Source: Acanthosoma haemorrhoidale (lineage: Eukaryota > Arthropoda > Insecta > Hemiptera > Acanthosomatidae). Taken from it: 64,000 nucleotides of DNA. Both the position numbers and the translations under genes were made by a program. The stretch spans positions 38,635,841-38,699,840 of the forward strand of contig OV884009.1 of assembly GCA_930367205.1 (NCBI GenBank). Reading direction: 5' to 3'. Below, one piece after another: positions 1 through 10,546 of the stretch (position 1 is its first letter; every line of letters begins with the position of its first letter). The notes beneath the pieces are model-generated. The model was not told the origin of the DNA. It made no database searches and saw only the letters and a list, made by a program, of their open reading frames with translations.

Positions 1-381
1 ATGAACAAATTAGACAAATAACGGAAAGACTACAATAATTTGAAACCAGACAAAACAATTTTTTAGAGCTAGGTCCAAACGATTGCGATCCGCCCGACCC
101 GTATACGAACTAAACCACACAGACAATCAAATACAATTACTTAATGAACGTTTAAATTACTTAGAAGCTAAACAAAATGATTTTTTTTAAACTACGGCAT
201 GAACAACAACGATCCGCCCCCTCTAAACCAGAATATCATTTAAATTATACGGACTCGTTACTAAAAATTAAAGATAAAAAAGGAAAAACTTGGCTAATTG
301 ACACCAGAGCTTTGAAAATTACATTAATCCAAATGCTATTCAGAAAAGTGCTGCTAAGTATGAAACATGCGTTTCTAGGTT
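1..381 (+). mobile_element. Errantivirus (Gypsy) gag-protease fragment
   Basis: The translation around 240-345 contains the junction and start of a retroviral-type aspartic protease: a Gly-Lys-Thr-Trp-Leu-Ile-Asp-Thr run, where errantiviruses have the LIDTGA active site. It is followed, after a one-base frame change, by an Asn-Tyr-Ile-Asn-Pro-Asn-Ala-Ile block that matches the usual protease continuation. The glycine of the active site is replaced by arginine and the frame is broken, so this is dead. The fragment starts before the window and is cut at about 381 by Jockey-like ORF1. Assignment rests on the protease motif only. Confidence 0.6.
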
Positions 382-1640
382 ATGTCAGAAAATAAAGAAA
401 AACGCTTAAGGTCTCTGGGACCTACGCCCACTCCGTCGCCGGTCAAACGTGAGCCGCGGCGATCTAATAGAAAGATCCTCCCAATAAATTCTTCAGCACC
501 CAGCAGCTCCATGGAAGAAATACCATCACAACCCAGCACATAAAAACAAATGACAACTCATGAGTCTCCATTTTTCACGCAATAGTTACGAGGTGTTGAA
601 AAATATTGAAGTAGTGGACATGGACTCTACACAAACACCCACACAGCCCAAGCCACCAGCGATATTTCTACGCAATATCAGTAATTGAGCAAAATTGTAG
701 GTACAGGCAAATACACGTGCCTCAATCGGTCTCACATACGGAGACAAAAGTTTCTCCGGACACTCCCGACACATACCGAACAATTATAAAATACTCGGAA
801 GAAACTAAGGCCGACTGCCATACCTACAAACTAAAGCAAGAAAGATCGCTACGGGTGGTGATTAGAAATCTGCATCCCACAACACCAGCGGACGAGATAG
901 AAAAGGAGTTGTTAAGTTTAAGATACAAGGTTTGCCAAATTACGAACGTACTCCGTGAGGAAAGGCAAGAAAATGGTGCAACTATCAAGACACCGCTGCC
1001 CTTATTCTTTGTGGATCTAGAGTGAACAGCTGGAGTGGAAAGAATACAGGTCGAAAAACCTTACCCCAAACGAGACATCGTCCAATGCCATAATTGCCAG
1101 GTATATGGGCACACAAAACCGTACTGCCACCACCCTCCCAGGTGTGTAAAGTGCAGTGGGCAGCACAAAAGCGAATTGAGCAAAAAGCCCCTGAAATCCC
1201 CTGCTCTACCAGCAAGGCCATCCGGCCAACTACAAGGGCTGCGAAGCTTATAGAATTCTTAAGTCTAGGAGCGAGCAACGTCGTCGGCCAGAAGAAGAGA
1301 AGCCAGTCAAATGTAGCTCAAGAAGCACCCCCGCCAGGAATTTGAGGCCTTCAGTCTCTTTTGCTGATGCCGTTCGGAACAGAGAGCAGTCACAGGCATT
1401 GCCCACTCCTCTTCCGCAAGTTCTTCTTCCCCAGCACGCCGTTCATCCCAGCAACCAGCAAACTCAATCTCACCCTCAACCACACATCTCGCATATTCCT
1501 CCACCTTCAAGCTCTTCATATCTCACCAGCCTTTTAACCTCATTCCTTACAGAGTTCAGAACCCTAATTACCCCTCTTATTTCCCTTCTTACAAATCTTG
1601 TCTCCTACCTTATCCCCGTTAAACAAAATCCATAAGTGGA
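382..1640 (+). pseudogene. Jockey-like non-LTR ORF1 (nucleic-acid-binding gag), broken
   Basis: An ATG at 382 opens a Ser/Pro/Arg-rich N-terminus (MSENKEKRLRSLGPTPTPSP), which is stopped at about 541. The homologous reading then continues in shifted frames. At 840-1020 it shows the conserved RVVIRNLHPTTP...EI block and the PLPLFFVDLE block of Jockey-clade ORF1. At 1070-1170 it shows CCHC zinc knuckles (CxNCQxYGH...C, CVKCSGQH). A Ser/Pro-rich tail follows to about 1640. The family protein packages the element RNA. Several frameshifts and stops make this a pseudogene. The 5' UTR is absent because the ORF starts directly against errantivirus sequence. Confidence 0.75.
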
Positions 1641-2380
1641 TCCTCCTGACTCCTTATCCATTCTCCTTTGCAATGCGAATGGTGTTCGCACCCACACTAA
1701 CGAACTGACAGCACTACTCCACGACAAACAAAAACGACGTAGCTCTTATTATTGAAACAAGACTTACAAGTAAACGACCATTTACAGTTCGACAGTACCA
1801 GAATTATCGAACTGATCACCCAGATGGAAGAGATCATGCAGGTACCACTGTCATTGTCCATAACTCCATATCCCACCACATAGTTCCTTTGGTAGCACAT
1901 GATTTCCTTCAATCCACTGCAGTGTCAATCACCACCTTCACTCTTCCCCTTACTCTAGCATCAGTGTACTGCCCTCCCAATAAATCCATTTCCGATTCTC
2001 AATTCATCTCCTTTCTAGCCTCCATCGGGCATTGTTTCCTTGTGGATGGAGACTTTAACGACAAGCACCAACATTGGGGCTCAAGATCCATAAATACACG
2101 AGGACGTGCTTTGCTGTCTGCACTCACGCGGAAACATTGCTCCACTATAACCGAAATCCAGATCTCCTTGACTTTTTCTTCTACAATAGTTTAGGAACAC
2201 TAAACTATTCACTCAAGCGCCTCGATGACCTCTCCTCCGACCATAGCCCCTTATTATTAACCCTTTCCCTAAAACCAATTCACAAACTGCCTCCTCCTTC
2301 ATTTATTAGGAGCCCAGTTGATTGGGACCACTTCCGCCAGATTCTTACAGACTCTGTAGACCTGCACATCAGGTCGTAAA
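1641..2380 (+). pseudogene. Jockey-like ORF2 APE-type endonuclease, truncated
   Basis: Starting near 1670, translation gives an LCNANGVRTHTNEL block, the usual beginning of the apurinic-type endonuclease of Jockey elements. An ETRLT block with the catalytic glutamate follows near 1755, then YRTDHPDGRDHAGTT near 1805. Near 1960-2095 comes ASVYCPPN...GDFNDKHQHWGSR, with the catalytic Asp-x-Asn, and near 2235 SSDHSPLLLTLS, with the catalytic Ser-Asp-His. The blocks lie in at least three frames. The reading ends near 2380, before any reverse transcriptase, so ORF2 is 3'-truncated. The order and spacing of the blocks make the class assignment firm; activity is excluded. Confidence 0.8.
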
Positions 2381-2511
2381 CATCCCATGATCCCATATAT
2401 GTCGGATTACAGATAGAAATAAAGGCAGTCTATTTCGAGAACTGGAGTTAGTCTTTTGTTCCTGTTTTCCTTCTCTTTACTTTATCACATCTTACCCGGT
2501 GGTGAATAACT

Positions 2512-3075
2512 TATATATATTGTTGTGATATTTAGATTATGTGATTTGAATTTGAAATTAGCAGGAATTAAAGGGCGTTAAACGACCCGTGGATCAGGAA
2601 GGTGATGGAAGAAAGGCAGGAATAGGAAGATGGCGAGAGCGGTTGTTCGTTAGGATCGCAGTAGACGTAATGTTGAGAGAAGAGAAGAACATTGTGAAAC
2701 TTAAAGAAATGTTGTTTGATGGCAATAGAACCAAAGGTAGGAACAATTGATGGAAGAGGATTTTATCAGAACAAAAGGATTGAAGAAATAGCAGTGGATG
2801 GAACTGACTGCGTGGCGTACCAAATAAAGGAAGCAATTGGAGAAGGACGAAAACGTTAGTGAACTGGCCAGTCGCGAGCGGTAGTGGGTAAGAAAATAAA
2901 TTATAAATAACCATGGTTAATTTGTTATGAACGTGCATGTAAAAGAAAAAAATTTAATAAAGTAAGTAATGAAAAAATTCTCCTTTTGCCAGTTTTCCCT
3001 TTTTGTTATTAGCAGAACCGTAAACCCTCAAATAAATTAAAAATAGTCAAATTGGATAAAAACATAACAATATAT
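2512..3075 (+). mobile_element. Solo LTR related to the element at 61129
   Basis: The segment begins TGTTGTGATATTTAGATT, resembling TGTTATGATATTTTAAAA at 61129. Near 2975-3040 it ends with a CTCCTTTTGCCA...TTAGCAGAACC stretch that parallels TTCCTTTTGCCA...TTAACAGAACC at 61515-61555, close to the end of that LTR. No internal region or second LTR follows, so it is probably a solo LTR left by recombination. The right boundary is approximate and lies in an (AT)n tract, so no target duplication can be called with confidence. Confidence 0.5.
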
Positions 3076-3129
3076 ATATATACATTCATATATCCAAATA
3101 AAAGAACAGAAGAATAGACAGAAAATCAT

Positions 3130-4275
3130 TACACCAAGAAGTATTATTTTTAATGAAGTCCCAATTATATTATCTGTAACAGTTTCATTGTCCCTAAGTG
3201 ATTATCAAAAGGGATACAAAGATACAAAGAAGCATACCTCTGACACAGAAACTTCCCAAGAAAGTGATGGACAAGATTTGAAACCAAAATTTTATGAATT
3301 AATAATGAAGACGAGAGAAATCCTTTAATATGGATCTAATAAATATGGGGAGTATTTGTCCAGCAGAAAAATTTAATTCTATAGGTATGACGGAAAATTC
3401 ATCAGTACCGGATAGCTACCAAGAAGCTGTAAAATCAAAAGATTTAGAAGATTAGATAAAGGCAATGAAAGCGGAGATATTAGCTATTCAGGAAAATGAG
3501 ACATGGACATTAGTCGATCCACCTTAAAATGAAAAGGTATAGTCGTGCAAAAAGGTATATAAAGTCAAAGAGAACCCAGACGGATCCATTGAAAAATATA
3601 AGGCACGTCTTGTGAAGGGTTTTAATCAAGATAAAGAAGTAAAGTATGATTAGACATTTAGTCCAATAGCTAGAATGAGCTCTATAAGAAGTGTCTTAAT
3701 TGTTGCAGCTCACAAAAAGATGAAATCATCTCAATTTGATATTGATGATGTGAAACAACCACAACGTTTCGGTGACAAAAATAATTAAGTCTGGACCTTA
3801 AGCGCAGCCTTTATGGATTAAAGCAAGAGGCCAGATGCTGGTATAAGAGATTTTTAAGTTTTCTTAGCAGATTGAACTTTGTTCAAAGTCAGGCTGATAA
3901 GTGCATGTATGCAGATTTGCTGAAGAACCTTTATCTTGGACAAGTCAACGACAAACCTGTGACAATTTCTAATATGGAAGCAGAACTAGTGGCTGCGCGA
4001 GAAAAATGGTTTAGTTGAAACACTTATTTGATAAACTATTTCATCAGGATAAAATTCTTACACTCTATGTGGATAATAAAAGTGCCATAAAACTCGCAAA
4101 ACATCAAGATTTTCATCGTCGCACGAAGCACATAAGGATTCGGCACATTTTCATCCAAGATCATTGAGATCAAGCCCATCGCAACAGAAAATTAATTGGC
4201 AGATTTTCTCACAAAACCTCTAGGTAGACCACGATCAAAGACTTGTAGTTAGGCTTGAGAAATCCATTCAATGAG
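3130..4275 (+). pseudogene. Ty1/Copia-type polymerase remnant
   Basis: Translation shows the Copia order of motifs with many stops. First is the integrase-RT linker and the RT N-terminus (PDSYQEAVKSKDLED, then IQENETWTLVDPP near 3490). Next is the YKARLVKGF block near 3600 and FSPIARMSSIRSVL near 3660. A GFGDKN...GLK-like block follows near 3770. After a deletion comes the RNase H end, with SNMEAELVAA near 3980, LYVDNKSAIKLAKHQDFHRRTKHI near 4060-4140, and a terminal LADFLTKPLG block near 4197. At least eight in-frame stops make it non-functional. Sequence from about 4270 to 4590 may be its 3' LTR, but no second LTR copy was found. Confidence 0.8.
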
Positions 4276-4880
4276 GGAAAGAATTGAGATATTTAAATAA
4301 TAGTGTTTATTTTTAAATATATTTAATTACTCATTAAAAGATTTCTTATGTGTATTTAAGCAAGTCGTGACCAAAATTTTGGCTTTCCATAAATGGAATA
4401 ATCCACATACACAGATAGTACCTATGTACTTGCATAATACTTTCTTATAATAGATTCTAATAATAGACATATAAATTACCTATGAAGCAAATATTTTAAA
4501 AATATAAATGTTTATAAACGTGATGAAGATATGGAGCTTGAACCGGAACTTCATGTTTCAATCATGGGAAAATTCGACGAGTCAAAACAACAACTTAATT
4601 GCTTTAAATTTTAATTAAAGCTAATTGGTAGAATATTCTTTCAAGTTCAATCAACCTATTTCATTTTACTTAGTTATTATTTTATAATATCAAACTGTTC
4701 AAGAATTATTATAAATTCATGAGTACAAAATTATTTTATTTACCACACCCAATTACTAATTAATTAAGTATTTAAAGAAAAGTTTGGTCTATTACTCCTT
4801 CAAACTGAAGTGCGCTGGCTGCCAAAAGATTTTTCTCACTTTTTGAGCCAAATTTAGTGTTTTTTGATGATATAAGAATC
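4276..4880. other. AT-rich stretch, possible Copia 3' LTR, otherwise unassigned
   Basis: This follows directly on the Copia RNase H end and contains no reading frame that I can support. The first 300 bases may be the Copia LTR, but its partner is missing. I see nothing else in it. Confidence 0.3.
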
Positions 4881-5805
4881 AATATTAAACGAAAATTTGA
4901 TTAAGTTGAAACCAGGCAGGGCTTATTAAACAGATTTGTTTAGTAAATTTAATGAGGTTAACTTCCAGCTACAAGATGACAGCCTAAATTTGATAAAAAC
5001 AAAGTCCACCATTCCAGCTTATCTTGTCAGAATTAAACTAATAAAGCAAAACATTGGACGACGGGAATTTTCCGTTTCCCAATTTGTCACGGACCAACTA
5101 CCAGGATGATGACGTTTCAACCTACTTCAACACTTAAATGTCCTACACACAGACTTTAAAACTAGGTTTGGAGGATGTTTTGAGTATGGAAATACCACAG
5201 TGGATTATCGATCCATACGGAGACATGGAAGAAACGGATGTCATATTACAAGAATAACTAGCAGCACTAAGCACTAACAAAGAACTTGAGGTACAGTTCA
5301 GAAAGGGATATCAGTAATTTTGGGTTCAGAGAGACATACCTGTTACTTATCTTGTATTATGAACTATCATGAGAAAGTTTTTCATAGCTTTTTCATCTTC
5401 ATACCTTGTGGGTATTCAGAAGGGACTTCAGCGAAGTAGCTCATCTTCTTACAAAATAAAGGAACAGATTGGAAATCACTGACCGAGGAAATTTAAGGTT
5501 AACCCTAACCAAATATTGAAAATTTGCTATCAGGTTCATCCCTCCCATTAAACTCATTTATTTTTTTTGTGTTATTTTATGTAATAATTTGAATTTTGTG
5601 TCATTTTAATTAATAAATGTATAAAACGTGTTTTTTTTTTTAGTTTTTCACTCTTTAATGAATACTATCAAAGTGAGTAGCACTGTGTCAGCTGTCAAAA
5701 ACACATATGAAGTTGAGAAATTTGAATATTAGAAAGGCCCTTGTCTACCCAGAACAGAAAAAATTGGTGCATGGTCTACTAGACAAAAAAGGTTGGTGAC
5801 CTCTG
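4881..5805 (+). pseudogene. hAT transposase C-terminal remnant, ZBED5/FAM200-like
   Basis: Broken frames give a FNEVNFQLQDDSLNLI block near 4945, followed by AYLVRIKLIKQNIGRREFSV near 5015. Then come HLNVLHTDFKTRFGGC near 5125, IPQWIIDPYGDMEETDVILQE near 5190, and RNRLEITDRGNLRLTLT near 5470. The series is characteristic of the hAT-derived ZBED5/FAM200 family, ending in the hAT dimerisation region. The sequence GGTTGGTGACCTCTG at 5791-5805 resembles a hAT right terminal repeat. The N-terminal zinc finger and catalytic core are missing or unrecognisable. There are several in-frame stops. Confidence 0.7.
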
Positions 5806-7936
5806 TTATATGTATGTTTAAAGTTTCAATTGCATAATAAGTAACCTTGATTGCTTTTAATTCAAAACGCATCCAATAATAGCTCAAAAATATCAACTGG
5901 GATCATCAATGTAAAATTCTATTTCCCTATATTGAACAAGGGACTTACAAAGAACAATACAGAAATACCAAGAGTGAAAACATGTAGTTTTCTATTTGAG
6001 AAACTCAATGAAACCTTAAAAATCAGCCAGAATCAATATAAATAAATCCTATTTAAATGCAATTCTGAAAGCATTGAAGATAGGTATACCTATGTAATTG
6101 TTTGTAGGTACTGGAATAATTAAACCAGCAAAATTTACATTTATTATTTCACACTTCATCCTTCATTTTTCAGGACTCATCATGTCTAGCAATAAAGTAA
6201 ATTTGGGTTGTTTTTTTGCAAACCCATATTTTACTTCTGAAGGAATTTGCATTACAAATTATTTTCCATACTACTCTATTTGGATGGTTACAACCTTACT
6301 ATCATTTAGATCAGGCATTAACTGTATTATTAAGTATTAACCTATTATTTATAATAGGTGTGTTTTTTCACTGGAGCTTGTTAAATAAAGCTCAAGCCTC
6401 TTCATAATACTTTGGTTGACAAATAAACGATATACACTGACATTTCACCTATTCAGACATCTTCAAGGACTAAAATTGTGAAACACAAGATTTATATAAT
6501 TACATTAATAAAAACAATATAAATATGTATACATACCCGAGATTTGTTTATAAAATATATGACTGACATGTTTATTACCATTACACCATTGGTACTATAA
6601 TGGCTTGTTCTTGTTCTGATATTTTTTTCTAAAATTCCTGAGTAACTATATATAGATCAATTTTAATAACTAAGTTTTATTTTAATTATTGTTCAATTGA
6701 ATCTAACATATCCATTGTCTTATAATTTTAAATGTTTTTACAATTATGGTATCAATGCTGTAATGCTAACAAAAACGTCAATCATAGATATATGAAATTC
6801 AAGTTCATTATTTTACTAAATTTGTACATATCAGTTACTTATATCTTTATATTTGATATAATATATCTCATAACATTCCAAATTATATTATTAAGTGATT
6901 AAAAAATTGTTTGTACTGTATTGTATTTTCCAACAATCATAATTAAATATACATTTAGTTTTTAATATAATTATAAAAATCATGTGTATCACAATTATAG
7001 TCCTAGAAATTGACAGTGTATTTGATTTAGTTTTCAATAAAAATATTATTTAAAGGCTTGAGCTTTATTTAAAACTACGGTGAAAAAATAAACATGCAAA
7101 AATGTCTCTTATCAAGCAGAAACACCCTGAAAAATAACATTAAATACCATGACTAACCCTGAAAAACTACCAGGGGTACCATAATTGTTGATGACCCTCA
7201 TCATTTCTTTTGATTTAGCATTTATTATTAATTTATAATTGTTTATGTATCATTAGCAGTCATTACCAGGCAAGTATATGGTTTAAATTAATTTGCATTG
7301 AAATGGATCACATAATAAAAAGAAACAACTAGAACTGTAAAAGTTGTACTTGACTGAAATTGTACAAGCTATGATTTGTAAAATCAAAGTTAAAGCGTAC
7401 ATAAAAAGTAGAGGTAAGGAACTACACTACTATTTTTATATTACAGATAAATAGTAACTTGTCTCACAATATAATATTAATAGACATAAAATATTTAAAT
7501 AATGCTTGACAATATGTGTTTTACGCAGCACTTTATACACTAAACTTTTTTTAATTCACATACAGAAATTGACAACTACTAATAACAAAATACAAGGATT
7601 TTTAAATATATATATATTTTTAATTTACAGGCTATTTGACAAAGCAGTTTGTTAAATGCATCACAGGATTTTAAGATAACATATCAAGAGTGGCATGAAA
7701 ATTATTAAAATAAATAGAATGGTACAACATCATAACAAACGTAAAAAAATAAAACTTTTAAAACATTGTAGCAAATGGCTTGCACAGTGTCAAGCCAAGT
7801 GCCAGACTAAGGCCAACAGGCACCATCATTATATTTAAATCACAGGCTAATAAACTTAGTAACAGAACTTAACAATTAACATTTATATTTATATCTTTAA
7901 AATGATTTTAATAATTATAAAATGACTACATTAATT
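5806..7936. other. Non-coding AT-rich region downstream of the ATF7IP-like gene
   Basis: No supportable gene. The part nearest 7936 is expected to include the 3' UTR of the minus-strand gene. An 18-bp inverted repeat (6382-6399 and 7054-7071) brackets about 690 bp, and a hammerhead-like motif lies near 6436-6476. Together these suggest a decayed Penelope-like or miniature element. Confidence 0.4.
6436..6476 (-). ncRNA. Degenerate hammerhead-ribozyme-like motif (Penelope-type)
   Basis: Read on the minus strand, this gives CTTGAAGA, then a short hairpin (GTCT-GAAT-AGGT), then GAAAT. It resembles the hammerhead order of CUGANGA core, stem II, GAAA core that is known from the terminal repeats of Penelope-like retroelements. 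One base is inserted in the first core. The flanking 68 bases (6440-6507) align at roughly three quarters identity with 29292-29356, which carries a second such motif. Cleavage competence is not expected. Confidence 0.35.
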
Positions 7937-10546
7937 TTAACGAGTACTATCATGAAGGATATTAGGAGTAGGCAGTTTTGATCTGTCAGAATTTTCAAGA
8001 TGATGCAATATAATGCCTGCCGGAATGCTGAAATCTCCAATTCGATTTTGGGTATCAACAGCCCTGATTATAAAATGGTATTTTTTACCTTCTAAGAATT
8101 GAGATAAAAAGCATGCCATTGGCAGAGGGAGTGCCTTAATGTCACCCACTTTCCGCCAAATGTTTTCTACAGTTTTTTCTCCAACACCACTCTCTTGATG
8201 AGCGAAAAGTTGATATTCTACTATGTTTTCTGGCTTCTGGTTGCATGTGAAGCTCCATGACAACATAATACCACGCGTACCAAAATCAGTTTTCTGCCCC
8301 ACCTGTAGAATAGGTGCCGGTGGCTTTGGAATGTTTGCAGGATATCTTGGTGATGGAGGATACTTGGGCAAGCTACAAAATGAGGTACCTGAACTCTGAG
8401 GTGCAGGGGGGCTGCTAAATGAGGTACTAGGAGAGCTTAAAAGTATAGAAGAGGGTCTTTTAAATGAGGTACTGGGAGTGCTTGGAGGTATAGACGGGCT
8501 TCTACTAAATGAGGTACTGGGAGTGCTTGGAGGTATAGATGGGCTTCTACTAAATGAGGTACTGGGAGTGCTTGGAGGTATAGACGGGCTTCTACTAAAT
8601 GAGGTACTGGGAGTGCTTGGAGGTATAGACGGGCTTCTAAATGAGGTACTGGGAGAGCTTGGAGGTAGTATAGGGCTTCTAAATGAGGTACTGGGAGAGC
8701 TTAGAAGTAAATTAGAGGGGTGACTAAATGAGGTACTGGGAGAGTTAGAAGGTGTACAGGAGCTTTTAAATGAGGTACTAGGAGAGCTTATTAGTTTAGA
8801 AGAGGGATGTCTTAATGAGGTACTGGGAGAGTTTGGAGGTGAAGGGGAGGTTTCAGTTTTTTTCGAAAAATGTTGATTTATATATTCTGGGGATCTAATT
8901 CTCAACTTCAACGGACCTACACCTTTGCTCAATCCTGGTTTAGAATCCGGTTCGGGACATGATTCCTTATTTGACATCATATAAACTTCTTCATGCTTAT
9001 CTGAGTTAGTGCAACTTGTATATACATGATTTTTTTCAGTAGAATCATCATCAATATTTTCTTCCTTTACATTTATAATTTCTTCTTGAAATAAATCATC
9101 TTCGGTATCTTCTAAAGGATCATCGTCAATGATAATTATTTCTTCTTTGACAACAAAATCTTTTATTTCTATGTATGGCTCTTTTGTGTTATTTTCCATT
9201 GCCATTCCTGTACTTACCTTTCGATTAGGCATTACTTTACTTAATAGTAAAATATCTTTATCTGCTTTAGCAGGCAACTTACTATCTTTAACATTTTGTT
9301 TCACTTTATCTGTTTGTTTTAACAACACATCATCTATTTTCTTCTTTTTTTCATTTACTGGGGTATTCATCTCAATGTCCTCAGTTGACCTTGCCTTTTT
9401 ACTTGTATATGTAATTCTACCAGTAGAAGGTGTAGTTCTTGTAGATGTACTTCTATAAGTAGGTGCTGCACTTTTAGGAGTAGGTGTACTTTTCAAACCA
9501 ACCGTATTATTTCTTACAGCTGGCATATTCTTAACATTACTTTTAACAGGCGTACTCTTAACATTACTTTTAACAGGCGTACTCTTAACATTACTTTTAA
9601 CATTACTCTTAACAGGTGCACTTTTCACACCAGGTATACCTCTTACAGGTGTACTCTTAATACCAGGCGTATTTCTAATAGCTACAGTACTTTTATCAGA
9701 AGAAGTAGTACTTCTATTGGCAGATTTACTTCTAGCAGAAGTTCTTCTACCTACGTTTAAATTAGCCAAGGCTTTATCTTTACCTCTGTTATAATCTGGA
9801 TTAGATCTTCCCAGGGAATTGGATCTTTCTACTCCTGGCTTCGGTTTACCGACAGATGAAGTTTCTCCTTTATTTAAATTGGAGCCCTTGTTTGTTAGCG
9901 AACTTCTTAATTCATATTTATGAACATTTGCTGACCTTTCCTGGTCTAATTCTGTTGAACTTGGAGTGTTTTTAGTTGCTAACACAACATATGGTCTATT
10001 CCCAACTGTCATCTGCCCAACAGTACAGACCTGCAAACCTACTGACCTAATTTTTTTTTTGGAAGGAGTTAGTTTTCTCCTCTGTTGCAGACCTGCTTTT
10101 ATAGCTACTTTCTCATCAATAAGTTTTTTCACAATATGCTTTGCATCATCAACTTGTTTCTTCAGAGCATACTTCATTCTGTTTAATTTAATTTCTTCAG
10201 CTTGAAGATTCTTACATTTTTCTCGTAATTCCTTTGTTTCTGATATATGGCTCAAATGATCATGCTGGTTAAAATAACCTTCAAAAGTCTGCGAAACTAA
10301 ATCTTCAAATATATTCTTGTTGATTTTTATTTCAGACTTATCTTTGAAACAATTATCGAGAACTTCCTTCATCTTTGAACTAATCTTGCTGATATCAGTA
10401 TCAGTAATATCAGAAAAACTCATATTATCGGCTTTACTGGAAGGACCTTCTCCCATTGAATTCAAGAACTCCTTATTTCGACTTTCTCTACGATTCAACT
10501 TCTTCTTGTTTGAATCTTTTTCAGATTCTTCACACTTTTTACTCAT
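7937..10546 (-). CDS. ATF7IP/windei-like SETDB1 cofactor with C-terminal FN3 domain
   Basis: This is an 869-residue open frame without introns. Residues 742-850 form the family-specific fibronectin type III domain: PPAPILQ at its start, ML(S)W, YQLFAHQE, and the hallmark IKALPLPMAC...YHFIIRAVD. The N-terminus (1-165) is charged with a predicted coiled coil at about 100-150, followed by a RRKLTPSKKK basic patch. Residues 296-338 repeat a KSTPVKSNVK unit. An EEIIIIDDDPLED stretch at about 465-479 has the form of a SUMO-interacting motif. Residues 562-732 are Ser/Pro/Thr-rich PSTSF repeats. In the family, ATF7IP stabilises the H3K9 methyltransferase SETDB1 (eggless in flies) in the nucleus and supports heterochromatin and transposon silencing. 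The start is the first ATG after AT-rich sequence and is shared with the partial copy at 30260. Domain identity is firm; function is inferred from the family. Confidence 0.88.
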   Translation of the reverse strand: MSKKCEESEKDSNKKKLNRRESRNKEFLNSMGEGPSSKADNMSFSDITDTDISKISSKMKEVLDNCFKDKSEIKINKNIFEDLVSQTFEGYFNQHDHLSHISETKELREKCKNLQAEEIKLNRMKYALKKQVDDAKHIVKKLIDEKVAIKAGLQQRRKLTPSKKKIRSVGLQVCTVGQMTVGNRPYVVLATKNTPSSTELDQERSANVHKYELRSSLTNKGSNLNKGETSSVGKPKPGVERSNSLGRSNPDYNRGKDKALANLNVGRRTSARSKSANRSTTSSDKSTVAIRNTPGIKSTPVRGIPGVKSAPVKSNVKSNVKSTPVKSNVKSTPVKSNVKNMPAVRNNTVGLKSTPTPKSAAPTYRSTSTRTTPSTGRITYTSKKARSTEDIEMNTPVNEKKKKIDDVLLKQTDKVKQNVKDSKLPAKADKDILLLSKVMPNRKVSTGMAMENNTKEPYIEIKDFVVKEEIIIIDDDPLEDTEDDLFQEEIINVKEENIDDDSTEKNHVYTSCTNSDKHEEVYMMSNKESCPEPDSKPGLSKGVGPLKLRIRSPEYINQHFSKKTETSPSPPNSPSTSLRHPSSKLISSPSTSFKSSCTPSNSPSTSFSHPSNLLLSSPSTSFRSPILPPSSPSTSFRSPSIPPSTPSTSFSRSPSIPPSTPSTSFSRSPSIPPSTPSTSFSRSPSIPPSTPSTSFKRPSSILLSSPSTSFSSPPAPQSSGTSFCSLPKYPPSPRYPANIPKPPAPILQVGQKTDFGTRGIMLSWSFTCNQKPENIVEYQLFAHQESGVGEKTVENIWRKVGDIKALPLPMACFLSQFLEGKKYHFIIRAVDTQNRIGDFSIPAGIILHHLENSDRSKLPTPNILHDSTR
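8390..8860 (-). repeat. Coding minisatellite encoding Ser-Pro-Ser-Thr-Ser-Phe repeats
   Basis: About twelve imperfect copies of a 36-48 base unit read, on the coding strand, as (S)PSTSFxxPSxxPPS. The four copies between 8460 and 8640 are nearly identical at the base level (ATGAGGTACTGGGAGTGCTTGG on the plus strand). The array stays in frame in the ATF7IP-like gene, so copy number can vary without breaking the protein. Confidence 0.85.
9530..9670 (-). repeat. Coding repeats encoding Lys-Ser-Thr-Pro-Val-Lys-Ser-Asn-Val
   Basis: Several in-frame copies of a unit reading TTAACATTACTTTTAACAGGCG on the plus strand encode repeated K-S-T-P-V and K-S-N-V-K steps. The result is a basic, probably disordered segment of the ATF7IP-like protein with Thr-Pro and Ser-type phosphosite-like steps. 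Confidence 0.75.

Noticed and set aside
8478..8723. Plus-strand 81-codon frame of LGGIDGLLLNEV repeats
   Set aside because: It is the antisense reading of the PSTSF minisatellite in the ATF7IP-like gene, an artefact of the repeat staying open in both directions.
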